Source: Aquimarina latercula DSM 2041
GTDB taxonomy: Bacteria; Bacteroidota; Bacteroidia; Flavobacteriales; Flavobacteriaceae
DNA length: 64,000 nt
Direction: 5' to 3'
Assembly: GCF_000430645.1 (NCBI RefSeq)
Contig: NZ_KE387187.1
Span: 84,875-148,874 of the forward strand
Made by a program: the position numbers and the translations under genes. Positions within the stretch are counted from its first letter, which is position 1. Every line of letters starts with the position of its first letter. Shown piece after piece: positions 8,887 through 16,965 of this stretch. The notes beneath the pieces were generated by a model. That model saw nothing but the letters and a program-made list of their open reading frames with translations, had not been told where the DNA came from and ran no database searches.

Positions 8887-8930
8887 TCAAGTCTTCTGAA
8901 AAAAGTATTTTCAGAAGACTTGATTTTTTC
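8887..8930 (+). terminator. Strong intrinsic terminator after the usp gene
   Basis: A perfect 16-bp stem (8887-8902 paired with 8908-8923) with a 5-base loop is followed by a run of six T. It separates converging genes. Confidence 0.92.
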
Positions 8931-9629
8931 TTATAAAATACCTAAGGCTATTTCAACCATTTTGCTAAAAGTAGTTTCTCTTTCTTCAGAAGAAGTTCTT
9001 TCTCCGGTAACTAAGGAATCAGAAATCGTTAAAATTGCTAATGCTTTTACATTAAATTTTGCTGCAATTGTATACAAACCTGCCGCTTCCATTTCGACAC
9101 AAAGCACCCCATATTCTGCCCATTTTTTATAGGAATTAAAATCATCTTCATAGAACTCATCTGCAGATAATACATTTCCTGCTTTTATGGGAATACTATG
9201 TTCATTAGCATACTTGACAGCTTTCATTAACAAATCAAAATTTGCTGTTGGAGAGTAATCCGAATTGATAAACCGAGAATTATTAATTCCAGAGGTAGAA
9301 GAAGCTGCCATGGCAATCACGATATCTCTTAGTTTAACTTCCTTCTGATAAGATCCCGAAGAACCTACCCTAATTAAGTTCTTTACTCCAAAATCATTTA
9401 TTAATTCATGACAATAGATTAATGAAGATGGAATGCCCATTCCAGTTCCTTGTACGGAGACTTTTTTGCCTTTATAAGTTCCTGTATATCCAAACATACC
9501 ACGCACTTCATTATAACATACCGGGTTATCTAAAAATGTTTCTGCAATCCATTTTGCCCTCATAGGATCTCCTGGTAACAAAACAGTTTCTGCTACCTCA
9601 CCTCTCTTTGCTGCGATATGTGTACTCAT
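8931..9629 (-). CDS. deoD: Purine-nucleoside phosphorylase (DeoD type)
   Basis: A 232-residue hexameric-type purine nucleoside phosphorylase. The N-terminal phosphate-binding segment L-L-P-G-D-P-M-R-A, the R-V-G-S-S-G-S motif and the ribose-binding E-M-E-A-A-G-L are intact, as is the base-binding aspartate in T-I-S-D-S-L. It cleaves (deoxy)nucleosides with phosphate to base and (deoxy)ribose-1-phosphate. It follows deoC by 6 bp. As the last gene of a five-gene operon headed by a lipoprotein with an FNR-like promoter, it may feed deoxyribose into central metabolism at low oxygen. Confidence 0.95.
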   Translation of the reverse strand: MSTHIAAKRGEVAETVLLPGDPMRAKWIAETFLDNPVCYNEVRGMFGYTGTYKGKKVSVQGTGMGIPSSLIYCHELINDFGVKNLIRVGSSGSYQKEVKLRDIVIAMAASSTSGINNSRFINSDYSPTANFDLLMKAVKYANEHSIPIKAGNVLSADEFYEDDFNSYKKWAEYGVLCVEMEAAGLYTIAAKFNVKALAILTISDSLVTGERTSSEERETTFSKMVEIALGIL

Positions 9630-9635
9630 AAGCGA

Positions 9636-10280
9636 TTATTTTGAAGTTACCAAAGCTACACTAGAAGAAGTACCTAATCGAGAAACTCCCATATTGATAT
9701 ATTGCACTGCGGTTTTGGCATCTCTAATTCCACCTGAAGCTTTTATCTGGATTGCATCCATCGCAATCTCCTTCATTAACCTTATATCTCCTAATGTTGC
9801 TCCTCCATCTCCAAAACCGGTAGATGTTTTTATAAAATCCGCACCTGCATCAATAGATAATTGGCAAGCGATTTTCTTTTCCTCTTCAGTAAGATAACTA
9901 TTCTCCAAAATTACTTTTAGCACATTATCTCCAATGGCTTTTTTTATCAAAGCAATTTCATCCTGAACAATTTTATGATAACCGGATTTAAGTAATCCTA
10001 TATTTAGCACCATATCTATTTCATTTGCTCCATCATCAATACACTGTTTAGCTTCAAATACCTTAACTTTAGTAGTCATGGCTCCTAAGGGAAATCCAAC
10101 TACAGCTGCAATTTTAATATCTGATTTCATTAATTCGCTACAAGCTAAACCTACATAAGCACCATTAACACATACTGAATAAAAACCATATCGTTTAGCT
10201 TCCGTACATAATTTCTTAATATCCTCTACAGTAGCTGTCGGTTTTAAAAGGGTATGATCTATATATTGATTAAGTTTCAT
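9636..10280 (-). CDS. deoC: Deoxyribose-phosphate aldolase
   Basis: A 214-residue class I aldolase that splits 2-deoxyribose-5-phosphate into acetaldehyde and glyceraldehyde-3-phosphate. The Schiff-base lysine lies in F-I-K-T-S-T-G-F and the second conserved lysine in I-K-A-S-G-G-I-R. The N-terminus Y-I-D-H-T-L-L-K-P is typical. It sits between thioredoxin (3-bp gap) and deoD (6-bp gap), an unusual linkage of redox and nucleoside genes. Confidence 0.95.
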   Translation of the reverse strand: MKLNQYIDHTLLKPTATVEDIKKLCTEAKRYGFYSVCVNGAYVGLACSELMKSDIKIAAVVGFPLGAMTTKVKVFEAKQCIDDGANEIDMVLNIGLLKSGYHKIVQDEIALIKKAIGDNVLKVILENSYLTEEEKKIACQLSIDAGADFIKTSTGFGDGGATLGDIRLMKEIAMDAIQIKASGGIRDAKTAVQYINMGVSRLGTSSSVALVTSK

Positions 10281-10283
10281 GGG

Positions 10284-10583
10284 CTATTTATTAGCATTTA
10301 TAATACTAATTATCTCCGTTTTTTGTAAAACTCCTGATTGTCGCCAAAGTTGTTTCCCTTCTTTAAAAAGTAACATTGTGGGTACTCCTCTAACTTGATA
10401 TCTAGCTGCTAATGGTTGATTTTTATCTACATCAATTTTCACAATTTTTATTGATGTTCCTAATTCTTCTTTCACCTCTTTTAAAATAGGAGCTAATGTT
10501 TTACAAGGACCACACCAATCTGCATAAAAATCTACCAGTACAGGTGTATTAGAATCTATAATATTACTAAAGCTATCTTTCAT
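10284..10583 (-). CDS. trxA: Thioredoxin
   Basis: A 99-residue classical thioredoxin with active site W-C-G-P-C-K (residues 22-27), the cis-proline loop R-G-V-P-T-M and no signal peptide, so it acts in the cytoplasm. Its start overlaps the end of the DUF998 gene by 4 bp (ATGA type), indicating translational coupling. Full length. Confidence 0.95.
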   Translation of the reverse strand: MKDSFSNIIDSNTPVLVDFYADWCGPCKTLAPILKEVKEELGTSIKIVKIDVDKNQPLAARYQVRGVPTMLLFKEGKQLWRQSGVLQKTEIISIINANK

Positions 10584-11215
10584 TTTTGATTTTCTTTTAT
10601 TAATTTAAAATATTCTTTTTTTGCATAAACATATTCATAATATTTAAAAGAATATAATATCCACCCAAAAGTGATAATAAATATCCCTCGTTGATATATC
10701 CCTCTATAATCAGAATGAATAAACATCAAAAAAGATCCTATTAAAGTAATTATCCCAACAAACAACGCCATCAACTTTTGACTCTTCCATCTTGCAGCGA
10801 AACTAATGACTAAAGAATATGCACAAAATGAAATACCAGTAATGATCGAAAATACAGAATGCATTTCATTTTGAAAAGAATCAAAAACGAGCTTTCGATC
10901 TATAGGAGCAGATAAATATATTGCAGATAATACGAGAGAGAAACAAAAAACAAGTAATATTAATAACTGAACACGTTGCTTTTGTAATATTCTGAAACCA
11001 TTAACAAAGCTTATCAAACCAAGTAAAATAAGAACAAAGTTCATGATCCAATTATAAGGAGTTTTTTGTGCTCCTAGTTCATATAAAGTGTGTTTTGATA
11101 TCGAATATTGTGGATCAGAAAAAAAAGGCAATATAAATGCTATTACTATTAGGGTAATATATAACCCACATAAAAAAAGGTAATTCTTATACTGCTTTTT
11201 TCTATAACCTTTCAT
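10580..11215 (-). CDS. DUF998 membrane protein
   Basis: A 211-residue membrane protein with about six transmembrane helices and DUF998 hallmarks: Y-S-I-S-K-H-T-L-Y-E-L-G-A near residue 37 after the first helix and S-D-Y-R-G-I-Y-Q-R-G near the C-terminus. The function of the family is not established. It overlaps both neighbours by 4 bp, so it is tightly coupled to the lipoprotein upstream and thioredoxin downstream. Confidence 0.75.
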   Translation of the reverse strand: MKGYRKKQYKNYLFLCGLYITLIVIAFILPFFSDPQYSISKHTLYELGAQKTPYNWIMNFVLILLGLISFVNGFRILQKQRVQLLILLVFCFSLVLSAIYLSAPIDRKLVFDSFQNEMHSVFSIITGISFCAYSLVISFAARWKSQKLMALFVGIITLIGSFLMFIHSDYRGIYQRGIFIITFGWILYSFKYYEYVYAKKEYFKLIKENQK

Positions 11216-12099
11216 CCTATTAATGGTTTATTATTATACTTTTTTATAAGATGAATAACATCATTTATGGGAACCTCTATAGCATATGTCCCTGTATATG
11301 AAGGACAGATAATACAGTCGTCAAAATAAAATTTAATAACATCTTCCGTAATAACAAAATTGTTTTTATAAACCTTAAAATCTTCCTCAGACAATTGCCA
11401 ACATTCATAATATAAGTCTCCAGAATTTATTCCGTCAGATATCACAGTATTGATAGTGGTTAGCAACTCACTTTCTGAATTATCAACAAAAAAATCGTTA
11501 TAATATAGAAATCCATGATTCTCTAAATCGTAATTAAGGCACTCGAACATATAGGTGGAATGTTTCATCCCCGAATAATAATTTTCTTTATAAAGTAGCA
11601 CACTGATAAGTTGTTGTTTTACCGTGTATATTTTATAATCAATAATTCGTTTATCCATGCACCTGCCAATTGCTAGAGAATCACAGAATAGGACTTTATC
11701 TTCCAAAATTTCATTTTCAGTAGCTTCAATATTTAAGTAATTTTCAGACAGAAATTCATTAAACACAGAATTATTTTCATCCATATTCTCATTTAGATAA
11801 GGATACTTATAATCCAAAACATACACATCTTCTGCTTTATAGAATTGCTTATCTATAACTAGTTCCTGTAATTTATGTTCGTCATCTTTTGTAGAGATAA
11901 GACGCTCTACTTTTGTTGATTTTGTTTTTTCCTGATGTAGTTCTTGTTGCTCTTCTAATAAATACTGTATACTATCTTCACTTAGAGTATTGTCTTTTTC
12001 TATCTGTGTAGTGTAGGTTTCAGGTTTTTCTTTGATCTGAGTTTTATTATTACAAGCGATTAAGCTTAACATCACAAAACTGGTAATTAGCGTTCTCAT
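11212..12099 (-). CDS. Lipoprotein with RsiV/DUF3298-like domain
   Basis: A 295-residue lipoprotein: the lipobox L-S-L-I-A-C ends at Cys16, followed by an asparagine/lysine start and a glutamate-rich linker. The rest resembles the DUF3298/RsiV extracytoplasmic fold, with Y-Y-S-G-M-K-H-S-T-Y-M-F-E and the C-terminal pattern I-K-F-Y-F-D-D-x-x-I-x-P-S-Y-T-G-T-Y. It heads the operon lipoprotein-DUF998-trx-deoC-deoD. An FNR-like site with a -7 box lies 52 bp upstream. Its role is unknown. Confidence 0.65.
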   Translation of the reverse strand: MRTLITSFVMLSLIACNNKTQIKEKPETYTTQIEKDNTLSEDSIQYLLEEQQELHQEKTKSTKVERLISTKDDEHKLQELVIDKQFYKAEDVYVLDYKYPYLNENMDENNSVFNEFLSENYLNIEATENEILEDKVLFCDSLAIGRCMDKRIIDYKIYTVKQQLISVLLYKENYYSGMKHSTYMFECLNYDLENHGFLYYNDFFVDNSESELLTTINTVISDGINSGDLYYECWQLSEEDFKVYKNNFVITEDVIKFYFDDCIICPSYTGTYAIEVPINDVIHLIKKYNNKPLIG

Positions 12100-12119
12100 A
12101 GGATACTTTTTATTTTATA

Positions 12120-12162
12120 TAAATGTAATAGGGCTACTTCTTAAAAAATATGATATCCATCA
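12120..12162 (-). promoter_or_regulatory. FNR-like site plus -7 box for the lipoprotein-trx-deoCD operon
   Basis: On the minus strand the dyad TGATGGATATCA is at 12162-12151 and the box TACATTTA at 12127-12120 (one mismatch to TAnnTTTG), centres 33 bp apart. Confidence 0.6.
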
Positions 12163-12175
12163 GTTATATGGACAT

Positions 12176-12207
12176 AAAAAAACGAGTCTCATCATATGAA
12201 ACTCGTT
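12176..12207 (-). terminator. Intrinsic terminator after the 94-aa membrane gene
   Basis: The stem is AACGAGTCTCAT (12181-12192) with ATGAAACTCGTT (12196-12207), one mismatched pair. An A-run at 12176-12182 gives the U-tract on the minus-strand transcript. Confidence 0.8.
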
Positions 12208-12233
12208 TCTCATTAAGTGTTATATGTAAAATA

Positions 12234-12518
12234 TCAAAATAAACTATTCCCAATAATAAGTAAACTATTAACTAGTAGACTTACGATCAATAGATCTAAT
12301 ACTAATTTAGGCTTCTGAACTGTTAATATCGCAGCATTATGGGCACTACAAACGGATACCGTTAAAAATACTAGAAGCATTTGTATAAAACCATTACCTC
12401 CTAATAAAGTGGTCATAATTGCAATTGAGCCTAAACAAGTAGATGCAATAATTGCTAAAGCAGAATATCCAATATAATTCTCAGAAAAATCAGCGTTAAT
12501 TTTTGCGTATAATGTCAT
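12234..12518 (-). CDS. Small membrane protein, 94 aa
   Basis: A 94-residue protein with three predicted transmembrane helices (about residues 18-38, 45-62 and 72-92). The motif C-S-A-H-N-A-A lies between helices two and three. No family is recognised. It has its own FNR-like promoter and a terminator, so it is a single-gene unit in the putative oxygen regulon. Confidence 0.75.
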   Translation of the reverse strand: MTLYAKINADFSENYIGYSALAIIASTCLGSIAIMTTLLGGNGFIQMLLVFLTVSVCSAHNAAILTVQKPKLVLDLLIVSLLVNSLLIIGNSLF

Positions 12519-12543
12519 GATCGTTTAATTTTTAAATTCAGTG

Positions 12544-12586
12544 TAAAATTACAAGGCTCTTACTAGTTAAAATATGATAAAGATCA
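12544..12586 (-). promoter_or_regulatory. FNR-like site plus -7 box for the 94-aa membrane gene
   Basis: Minus strand: dyad TGATCTTTATCA at 12586-12575, box TAATTTTA at 12551-12544, centres 33 bp apart. The dyad overlaps the stop codon of the upstream gene. Confidence 0.6.
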
Positions 12587-12988
12587 GTTCTCAAAAATTA
12601 ACTGAAGTTTTCCGAGCATCATCAATTCTGATTTATTTTTACCAGAAAAAGCTCCTGCAATACTATTAGATGTATTCCATATCAATTTCTTTATGTTATC
12701 TGTAAAAAGTGATTTATTCTCGTGATAAAAATCTTTAAATTCAAGAAAGCTATCTTCTGCAATTAATGATTCATAATCTAACCAATCAAAAACAATTTCT
12801 ATTTGAAATGCAGCGTCAACGCCAAATTCATCTTCTAGATCATCAACTGCCAACCATTCTGATTTAACTAAATTTCTCAACGAAGTATACTCTGATTTAC
12901 GAACTACTTTGTCCGAAGCAGCAATAGCATAAAATAATTTACCTAAGCTTTGATAAAATGTAATTCCTATATTTTCTGTTGTATTCAT
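12584..12988 (-). CDS. TerB-like helical protein, 134 aa
   Basis: A 134-residue all-helical cytoplasmic protein. The N-terminal pattern G-K-L-F-Y-A-I-A-A-S-D-K-V-V followed by K-S-E-Y-x-x-L-x-x-L-V resembles the first helices and acidic metal-binding segment of TerB/DjlA-type domains. The match is partial, so this is a fold-level guess. The gene has its own FNR-like promoter, and its stop codon abuts the promoter of the next gene. Confidence 0.55.
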   Translation of the reverse strand: MNTTENIGITFYQSLGKLFYAIAASDKVVRKSEYTSLRNLVKSEWLAVDDLEDEFGVDAAFQIEIVFDWLDYESLIAEDSFLEFKDFYHENKSLFTDNIKKLIWNTSNSIAGAFSGKNKSELMMLGKLQLIFEN

Positions 12989-13014
12989 TTTTCTAAAATT
13001 ATTGGTTTAAAACA

Positions 13015-13057
13015 TAAAATTAATATATGAAATTCACCTTTTCTATGATAAAAATCA
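13015..13057 (-). promoter_or_regulatory. FNR-like site plus -7 box for the TerB-like gene
   Basis: Minus strand: dyad TGATTTTTATCA at 13057-13046, box TAATTTTA at 13022-13015, centres 33 bp apart. The box sequence is identical to that of the neighbouring 94-aa gene. Confidence 0.6.
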
Positions 13058-13063
13058 GTTATA

Positions 13064-14155
13064 CTATCTAGTAATTAAATTGGACTGAATCAATATAAAT
13101 TCACTTATATTTGGAAGGTCAATTGCTCCAACAAGTTCATTATTACTGGTAACAGCAAAAAAATCTTTTTTCTTTGTATTCATCAATACAAAAACTTCTT
13201 TTAGCTCTTCTGCGGCATCAATTGATGCAAAAGAAATATCCATAATATCTTTTATTCTAAGATCCTTATTTTTGGATTTAGAAAGGATATCTTGGTGATG
13301 AAGAATCCCTATAATCTTAGAATCTTCTACGACGATAAAATTTTTCTCAGTACTCTTAAGTAATATATCAATAACATCTCCGATAGTATTATCTGGTTTT
13401 AAAACAGTAATCTTAGTTAACATAGCTTCCTTTACGCTGTGCCCTTTTATTAGTGCCAACTGCCGAACCATTTTATTTTCTGAAGTTGCTCCAAAATATA
13501 TAAACAATGCGATTAGTATTAAAAAAGGATTATAGAGCGCACCAATAAGCAAAAAAACAAAAGCAATAATTTCTCCTAGGCCAGTTGCTATACTTGTCGC
13601 TTTTACTCTATCCATTCTCAAAGCTAGTAACGCTCTAAAAATTCGACCTCCATCCATCGGAAATGCTGGAATAAAATTAAATAGTGCTAATATAACATTG
13701 GTTGAAAACAGATAAAAGACAAGATTTTCTATAGTAACATGACTTAAATTAGAATCCATATAACTAGAATCCTGACCAACCAACAATTCAAAAGGAATAA
13801 AAAGAACTAAAAGTAATGCTATTACTATATTTACTGCAGGCCCTGCCAATGAAATCAATAATTCTTCTTTAGGGTTTTCTGGAATGGTATCCATGGAAGC
13901 GATTCCCCCAATAGGCAATAAAGTGATTTTTTTAGTACTAACTCCAAATTTTCTAGCGGTAAGTATATGTCCAAATTCATGAAGAACAACACAAATAAAA
14001 ACTAATAAAACGAAAAAAATACTCATTAGTACATTTTGCACATTCCCTCCCCGTTTAAGTTCTAAAAATGATACCCAGGCAATGATTAACAAAAATGTCC
14101 AATGTACTTTAATTGCTACATTAAATACTCTACCAAGAAAAAGTGATCCTTTCAT
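13064..14155 (-). CDS. Site-2 protease (M50) with CBS domain pair
   Basis: A 363-residue membrane metalloprotease. The zinc motif H-E-F-G-H is at residues 59-63 and the second motif N-F-I-P-A-F-P-M-D-G-G near 161-171, both intact. The C-terminal third (about 240-355) is a pair of CBS domains, which in related proteins sense adenine nucleotides. Family members cleave membrane proteins within the bilayer. It is the last gene before the divergent kinase-regulator pair and has a FNR-like dyad upstream, although its -7 box is the weakest of the set. Confidence 0.9.
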   Translation of the reverse strand: MKGSLFLGRVFNVAIKVHWTFLLIIAWVSFLELKRGGNVQNVLMSIFFVLLVFICVVLHEFGHILTARKFGVSTKKITLLPIGGIASMDTIPENPKEELLISLAGPAVNIVIALLLVLFIPFELLVGQDSSYMDSNLSHVTIENLVFYLFSTNVILALFNFIPAFPMDGGRIFRALLALRMDRVKATSIATGLGEIIAFVFLLIGALYNPFLILIALFIYFGATSENKMVRQLALIKGHSVKEAMLTKITVLKPDNTIGDVIDILLKSTEKNFIVVEDSKIIGILHHQDILSKSKNKDLRIKDIMDISFASIDAAEELKEVFVLMNTKKKDFFAVTSNNELVGAIDLPNISEFILIQSNLITR

Positions 14156-14171
14156 AATTTATAATTTTTGG

Positions 14172-14214
14172 TTAAAGTATCTAGACAAGGATTAATAAGA
14201 AATGACCAATATCA
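14172..14214 (-). promoter_or_regulatory. FNR-like site plus weak -7 box for the M50 protease
   Basis: Minus strand: dyad TGATATTGGTCA at 14214-14203 and TACTTTAA at 14179-14172 (two mismatches to TAnnTTTG), centres 33 bp apart. The same dyad lies 110 bp before the divergent histidine kinase gene. Confidence 0.5.
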
Positions 14215-14233
14215 TAATTTCTGGTTTTTTATC

Positions 14234-14241
14234 TATATTTG
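14234..14241 (+). promoter_or_regulatory. Possible -7 element for the histidine kinase gene
   Basis: TATATTTG matches TAnnTTTG perfectly and lies 83 bp upstream of the ATG at 14324. Its centre is 29 bp from the divergent FNR-like dyad, not 33, so activation through that dyad is less certain. Confidence 0.45.
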
Positions 14242-14323
14242 TTAACCAGTTATCTTTAGTCGATCATCTTGTGTTTTTATAATAAAATTAGAACATCATA
14301 CTTAAGTAATATCACAAAACTCC

Positions 14324-15829
14324 ATGTTACAAACCGGTGAAAACACATTTGACATTCTTTCTGAAGCAATCTCGGAAGGTGTAATTATTGTTGATGAAAA
14401 TCAGACAATTGTAGCAACTAACTCTGCTGCAGAAGAAATGTTTAATTATAAAAAAGGAGAGCTAAAACAACAACCACTTAATATTTTAATTCCACAAGAG
14501 TATCGTGGGAATCATGGAGGGCATTTCAAGAGTTTTTTAAAAAAGAGTGAAAAACGACAAATGGGAAGAGGTAGAGACATTTATGGAGTTCGTAAATGTG
14601 GAAGTTCTTTTCCTGTAGAAGCAGGATTAAGTCCTTTTGAAATCTATGGTAAGACCTTTGTAATGGCTTTAGTAATGGATATTACCGTTCGAAAGAAAGC
14701 TGAGCAAGAACTAAAACATTGGGCTACCATTTTTGATGAGTCACTTAATGAAATCTTCATTTTTGATATCGAGTCTCTAAAATTTATTGATGTAAATCAG
14801 GGAGCACTAAATAATATAGGCTATACTTTAGATGAGCTTAAAAGTCTTACTGCAATTGATATTAAACCAGATTATACCACATCAAAATTTTTAGAACTAA
14901 TAGAACCTTTGCTTCAAAAAAGTAAAAAAAAGCTACAATTCGAAACTATACATAAACGCAAAGATGGTACAACGTATCCTGTAGAAGTACATTTACAGTT
15001 ATCTACTTTAGGAAATCAACCTGTTTTTGTTGCTATTATTCTAGATATTACTGATAGAAAAAATTATACCGAAAAATTAGAAAAAACGGTTACAGAAAGA
15101 ACACAACAACTTAGCGAAGCTCTTGCTAAAGAAAAAGATCTTAATGAATTGAAAACAAAATTTCTTTCACTGGTTTCTCATGAGTTCAAAACGCCGTTAA
15201 GTGGAATTCTTACTTCTACGACCTTGATCGGAAAATACACAAAAGAGGAGCAGCAGGAAAAAAGAGATAAGCATCTTGCTACCATAAAAAACAAAGTAAA
15301 ATATCTCGACAATATCCTTAATGACTTTCTATCTGTAGAACGTCTAGAAAGTGGTAAAGTAAATTATAAGTTTACCTCTTTCCCATTAAGTAAAGTTATA
15401 AATGAAGTCGTCTATGATGCCAATATGTTACTTAAGGATGGACAAAGAATAAAATACCCTCAAGATATTGATGATTTTACATTAGAGTTCGATGAAAAAA
15501 TATTGGAGTTAGTGCTAACCAATCTAATACGGAATGCCATAAAGTATTCTGGAGAGAACACCACTATCGACTTACAGGCTATTTTCGAGAATAATCTACT
15601 TACTTTTCATATAATAGACCAGGGAATTGGTATTCCTGAAAAAGAACAAAAATTTATTTTTAATCGATATTTTAGAGCAGAAAATGCGCTATTGGATCAA
15701 GGAACAGGAATCGGATTGAACATCGTAAAAAGTCATTTAGAAAACCTTGGAGGAAGCATTACTTTTAAAAGCAAAGAAAATCAAGGATCTACTTTTACAG
15801 TAAACATACCTATATCAAAATTATCATAA
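14324..15829 (+). CDS. PAS-PAS sensor histidine kinase
   Basis: A 501-residue soluble kinase with no membrane segment. PAS1 is at about 8-125 and PAS2 at about 130-250. A short coiled coil leads to the HisKA domain with phospho-acceptor His286 in S-H-E-F-K-T-P, then HATPase_c with N-box N-L-I-R-N-A-I-K-Y, D-Q-G-I-G-I-P and G-T-G-I-G-L-N. The PAS domains probably sense an internal redox, oxygen or energy cue, but no haem or flavin signature can be proven. Its stop is 2 bp from the start of the receiver-CRP gene, so the two form a two-component pair. Confidence 0.93.
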   Translation: MLQTGENTFDILSEAISEGVIIVDENQTIVATNSAAEEMFNYKKGELKQQPLNILIPQEYRGNHGGHFKSFLKKSEKRQMGRGRDIYGVRKCGSSFPVEAGLSPFEIYGKTFVMALVMDITVRKKAEQELKHWATIFDESLNEIFIFDIESLKFIDVNQGALNNIGYTLDELKSLTAIDIKPDYTTSKFLELIEPLLQKSKKKLQFETIHKRKDGTTYPVEVHLQLSTLGNQPVFVAIILDITDRKNYTEKLEKTVTERTQQLSEALAKEKDLNELKTKFLSLVSHEFKTPLSGILTSTTLIGKYTKEEQQEKRDKHLATIKNKVKYLDNILNDFLSVERLESGKVNYKFTSFPLSKVINEVVYDANMLLKDGQRIKYPQDIDDFTLEFDEKILELVLTNLIRNAIKYSGENTTIDLQAIFENNLLTFHIIDQGIGIPEKEQKFIFNRYFRAENALLDQGTGIGLNIVKSHLENLGGSITFKSKENQGSTFTVNIPISKLS

Positions 15830-15831
15830 CC

Positions 15832-16887
15832 ATGAAAACAATTCTATTAATAGAGGACGATACTGCTTTAAGAGAAAACACTGCGGAACTTTTAGAATTA
15901 TCCGATTATAATGTGATCACATCTCCAAATGGTAAAATAGGTATTACTAAAGCGAAAGAAGAAAAACCTGATATCATTGTTTGTGATATTATGATGCCAG
16001 AGATCGATGGTTATGGTGTTTTGGAAGCATTGTCTCACGATACTATTACTGATCAAATACCTTTTATCTTTTTATCCGCTAAAACAGAACATAAAGAGAT
16101 CCGTAAAGGAATGGATTTAGGAGCGGATGATTATCTTACAAAACCTTTTGATGAAGACGATTTATTAAGTGCTATAGAGAGTCGTTTGGCAAAAGCCCAT
16201 ATTATTTCTAAAAGATTAAAAGAACAATCTCTAAAGCCAGAAGAAGATTCAGAAGATGGGTTGAGAAGTTTACACGAACTCAAAAACTTTTTTGATGATC
16301 ACGGAGATATTTCAAGTCACACCAAAGGAGGCGCTATTTTTAAAGAAGGAGACCATTCTAACAAAATATACTTGATTCTGAAAGGTGTTGTCAAAACTCA
16401 TAAAATGGATGAAAGTGGTAAAGAATTGATTACGGCATTATTTAAAGAAGATGATTTTTTAGGTTTTACATCATTTACAGATCACACTCCATATCAAGAA
16501 TCAGCAACAGCAGTAGAAGACGCTGAATTGGCCGGTGTATCCAAAACAGATCTAAAAGATATACTAGAAAAAAGTAAAAACATTTCTTTAGAATTAATGG
16601 AATTGCTTAGTGATAATCTTTCTGAAATAAAAGAACAATTATTACAGATGGCATATAGTTCGGTTCGTAAAAAAACTGCTCAAACCATTTTACAATTCAC
16701 TCAAGTGTTAAATAAAAAACCTGAAGAAAGTATTAAAATATCCCGAAACGATCTAGCTAGTGTGGCTGGTATTGCCACAGAAAGTTTAATACGCACATTA
16801 TCCAGCTTTAAAAAAGATGGGCTTATCGAAATTGAAGGTCGTAATATTAAAATCTTAGATCTACCAAAACTTCAACTTATAGAGTAA
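15832..16887 (+). CDS. Receiver-CRP/FNR fusion transcription regulator
   Basis: A 351-residue fusion. The N-terminal receiver domain (1-125) has phospho-acceptor Asp52 in C-D-I-M-M-P and the conserved lysine in L-T-K-P-F. A cNMP-binding-like domain follows (about 155-265), then a C-terminal Crp-type helix-turn-helix (about 280-345). The recognition helix region G-I-A-T-E-S-L-I-R-T keeps the Glu and Arg that contact TGA half-sites in CRP/FNR proteins. It has only one cysteine, so it cannot carry an FNR-type iron-sulphur cluster; control probably comes through the kinase next to it. It is the best local candidate for reading the nine TGA-N6-TCA sites. Confidence 0.9.
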   Translation: MKTILLIEDDTALRENTAELLELSDYNVITSPNGKIGITKAKEEKPDIIVCDIMMPEIDGYGVLEALSHDTITDQIPFIFLSAKTEHKEIRKGMDLGADDYLTKPFDEDDLLSAIESRLAKAHIISKRLKEQSLKPEEDSEDGLRSLHELKNFFDDHGDISSHTKGGAIFKEGDHSNKIYLILKGVVKTHKMDESGKELITALFKEDDFLGFTSFTDHTPYQESATAVEDAELAGVSKTDLKDILEKSKNISLELMELLSDNLSEIKEQLLQMAYSSVRKKTAQTILQFTQVLNKKPEESIKISRNDLASVAGIATESLIRTLSSFKKDGLIEIEGRNIKILDLPKLQLIE

Positions 16888-16901
16888 AAAAATAGCTAAG
16901 C

Positions 16902-16944
16902 TGACTTTTGTCATATTTTTCATTGACACATCCTAATACATTTG
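16902..16944 (+). promoter_or_regulatory. FNR-like site plus -7 box for usp2-hemN
   Basis: Dyad TGACTTTTGTCA at 16902-16913 and a perfect TACATTTG box at 16937-16944, centres 33 bp apart. The ATG follows at 16966. Confidence 0.7.
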
Positions 16945-16965
16945 TTGTATTAGAACGTATTAAAA

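Noticed and set aside
14203..14241. FNR-type activation of the histidine kinase gene from the divergent dyad
   Set aside because: The perfect -7 box is 29 bp from the dyad centre, not 33 as in all other cases, so I assign the dyad to the M50 protease only.
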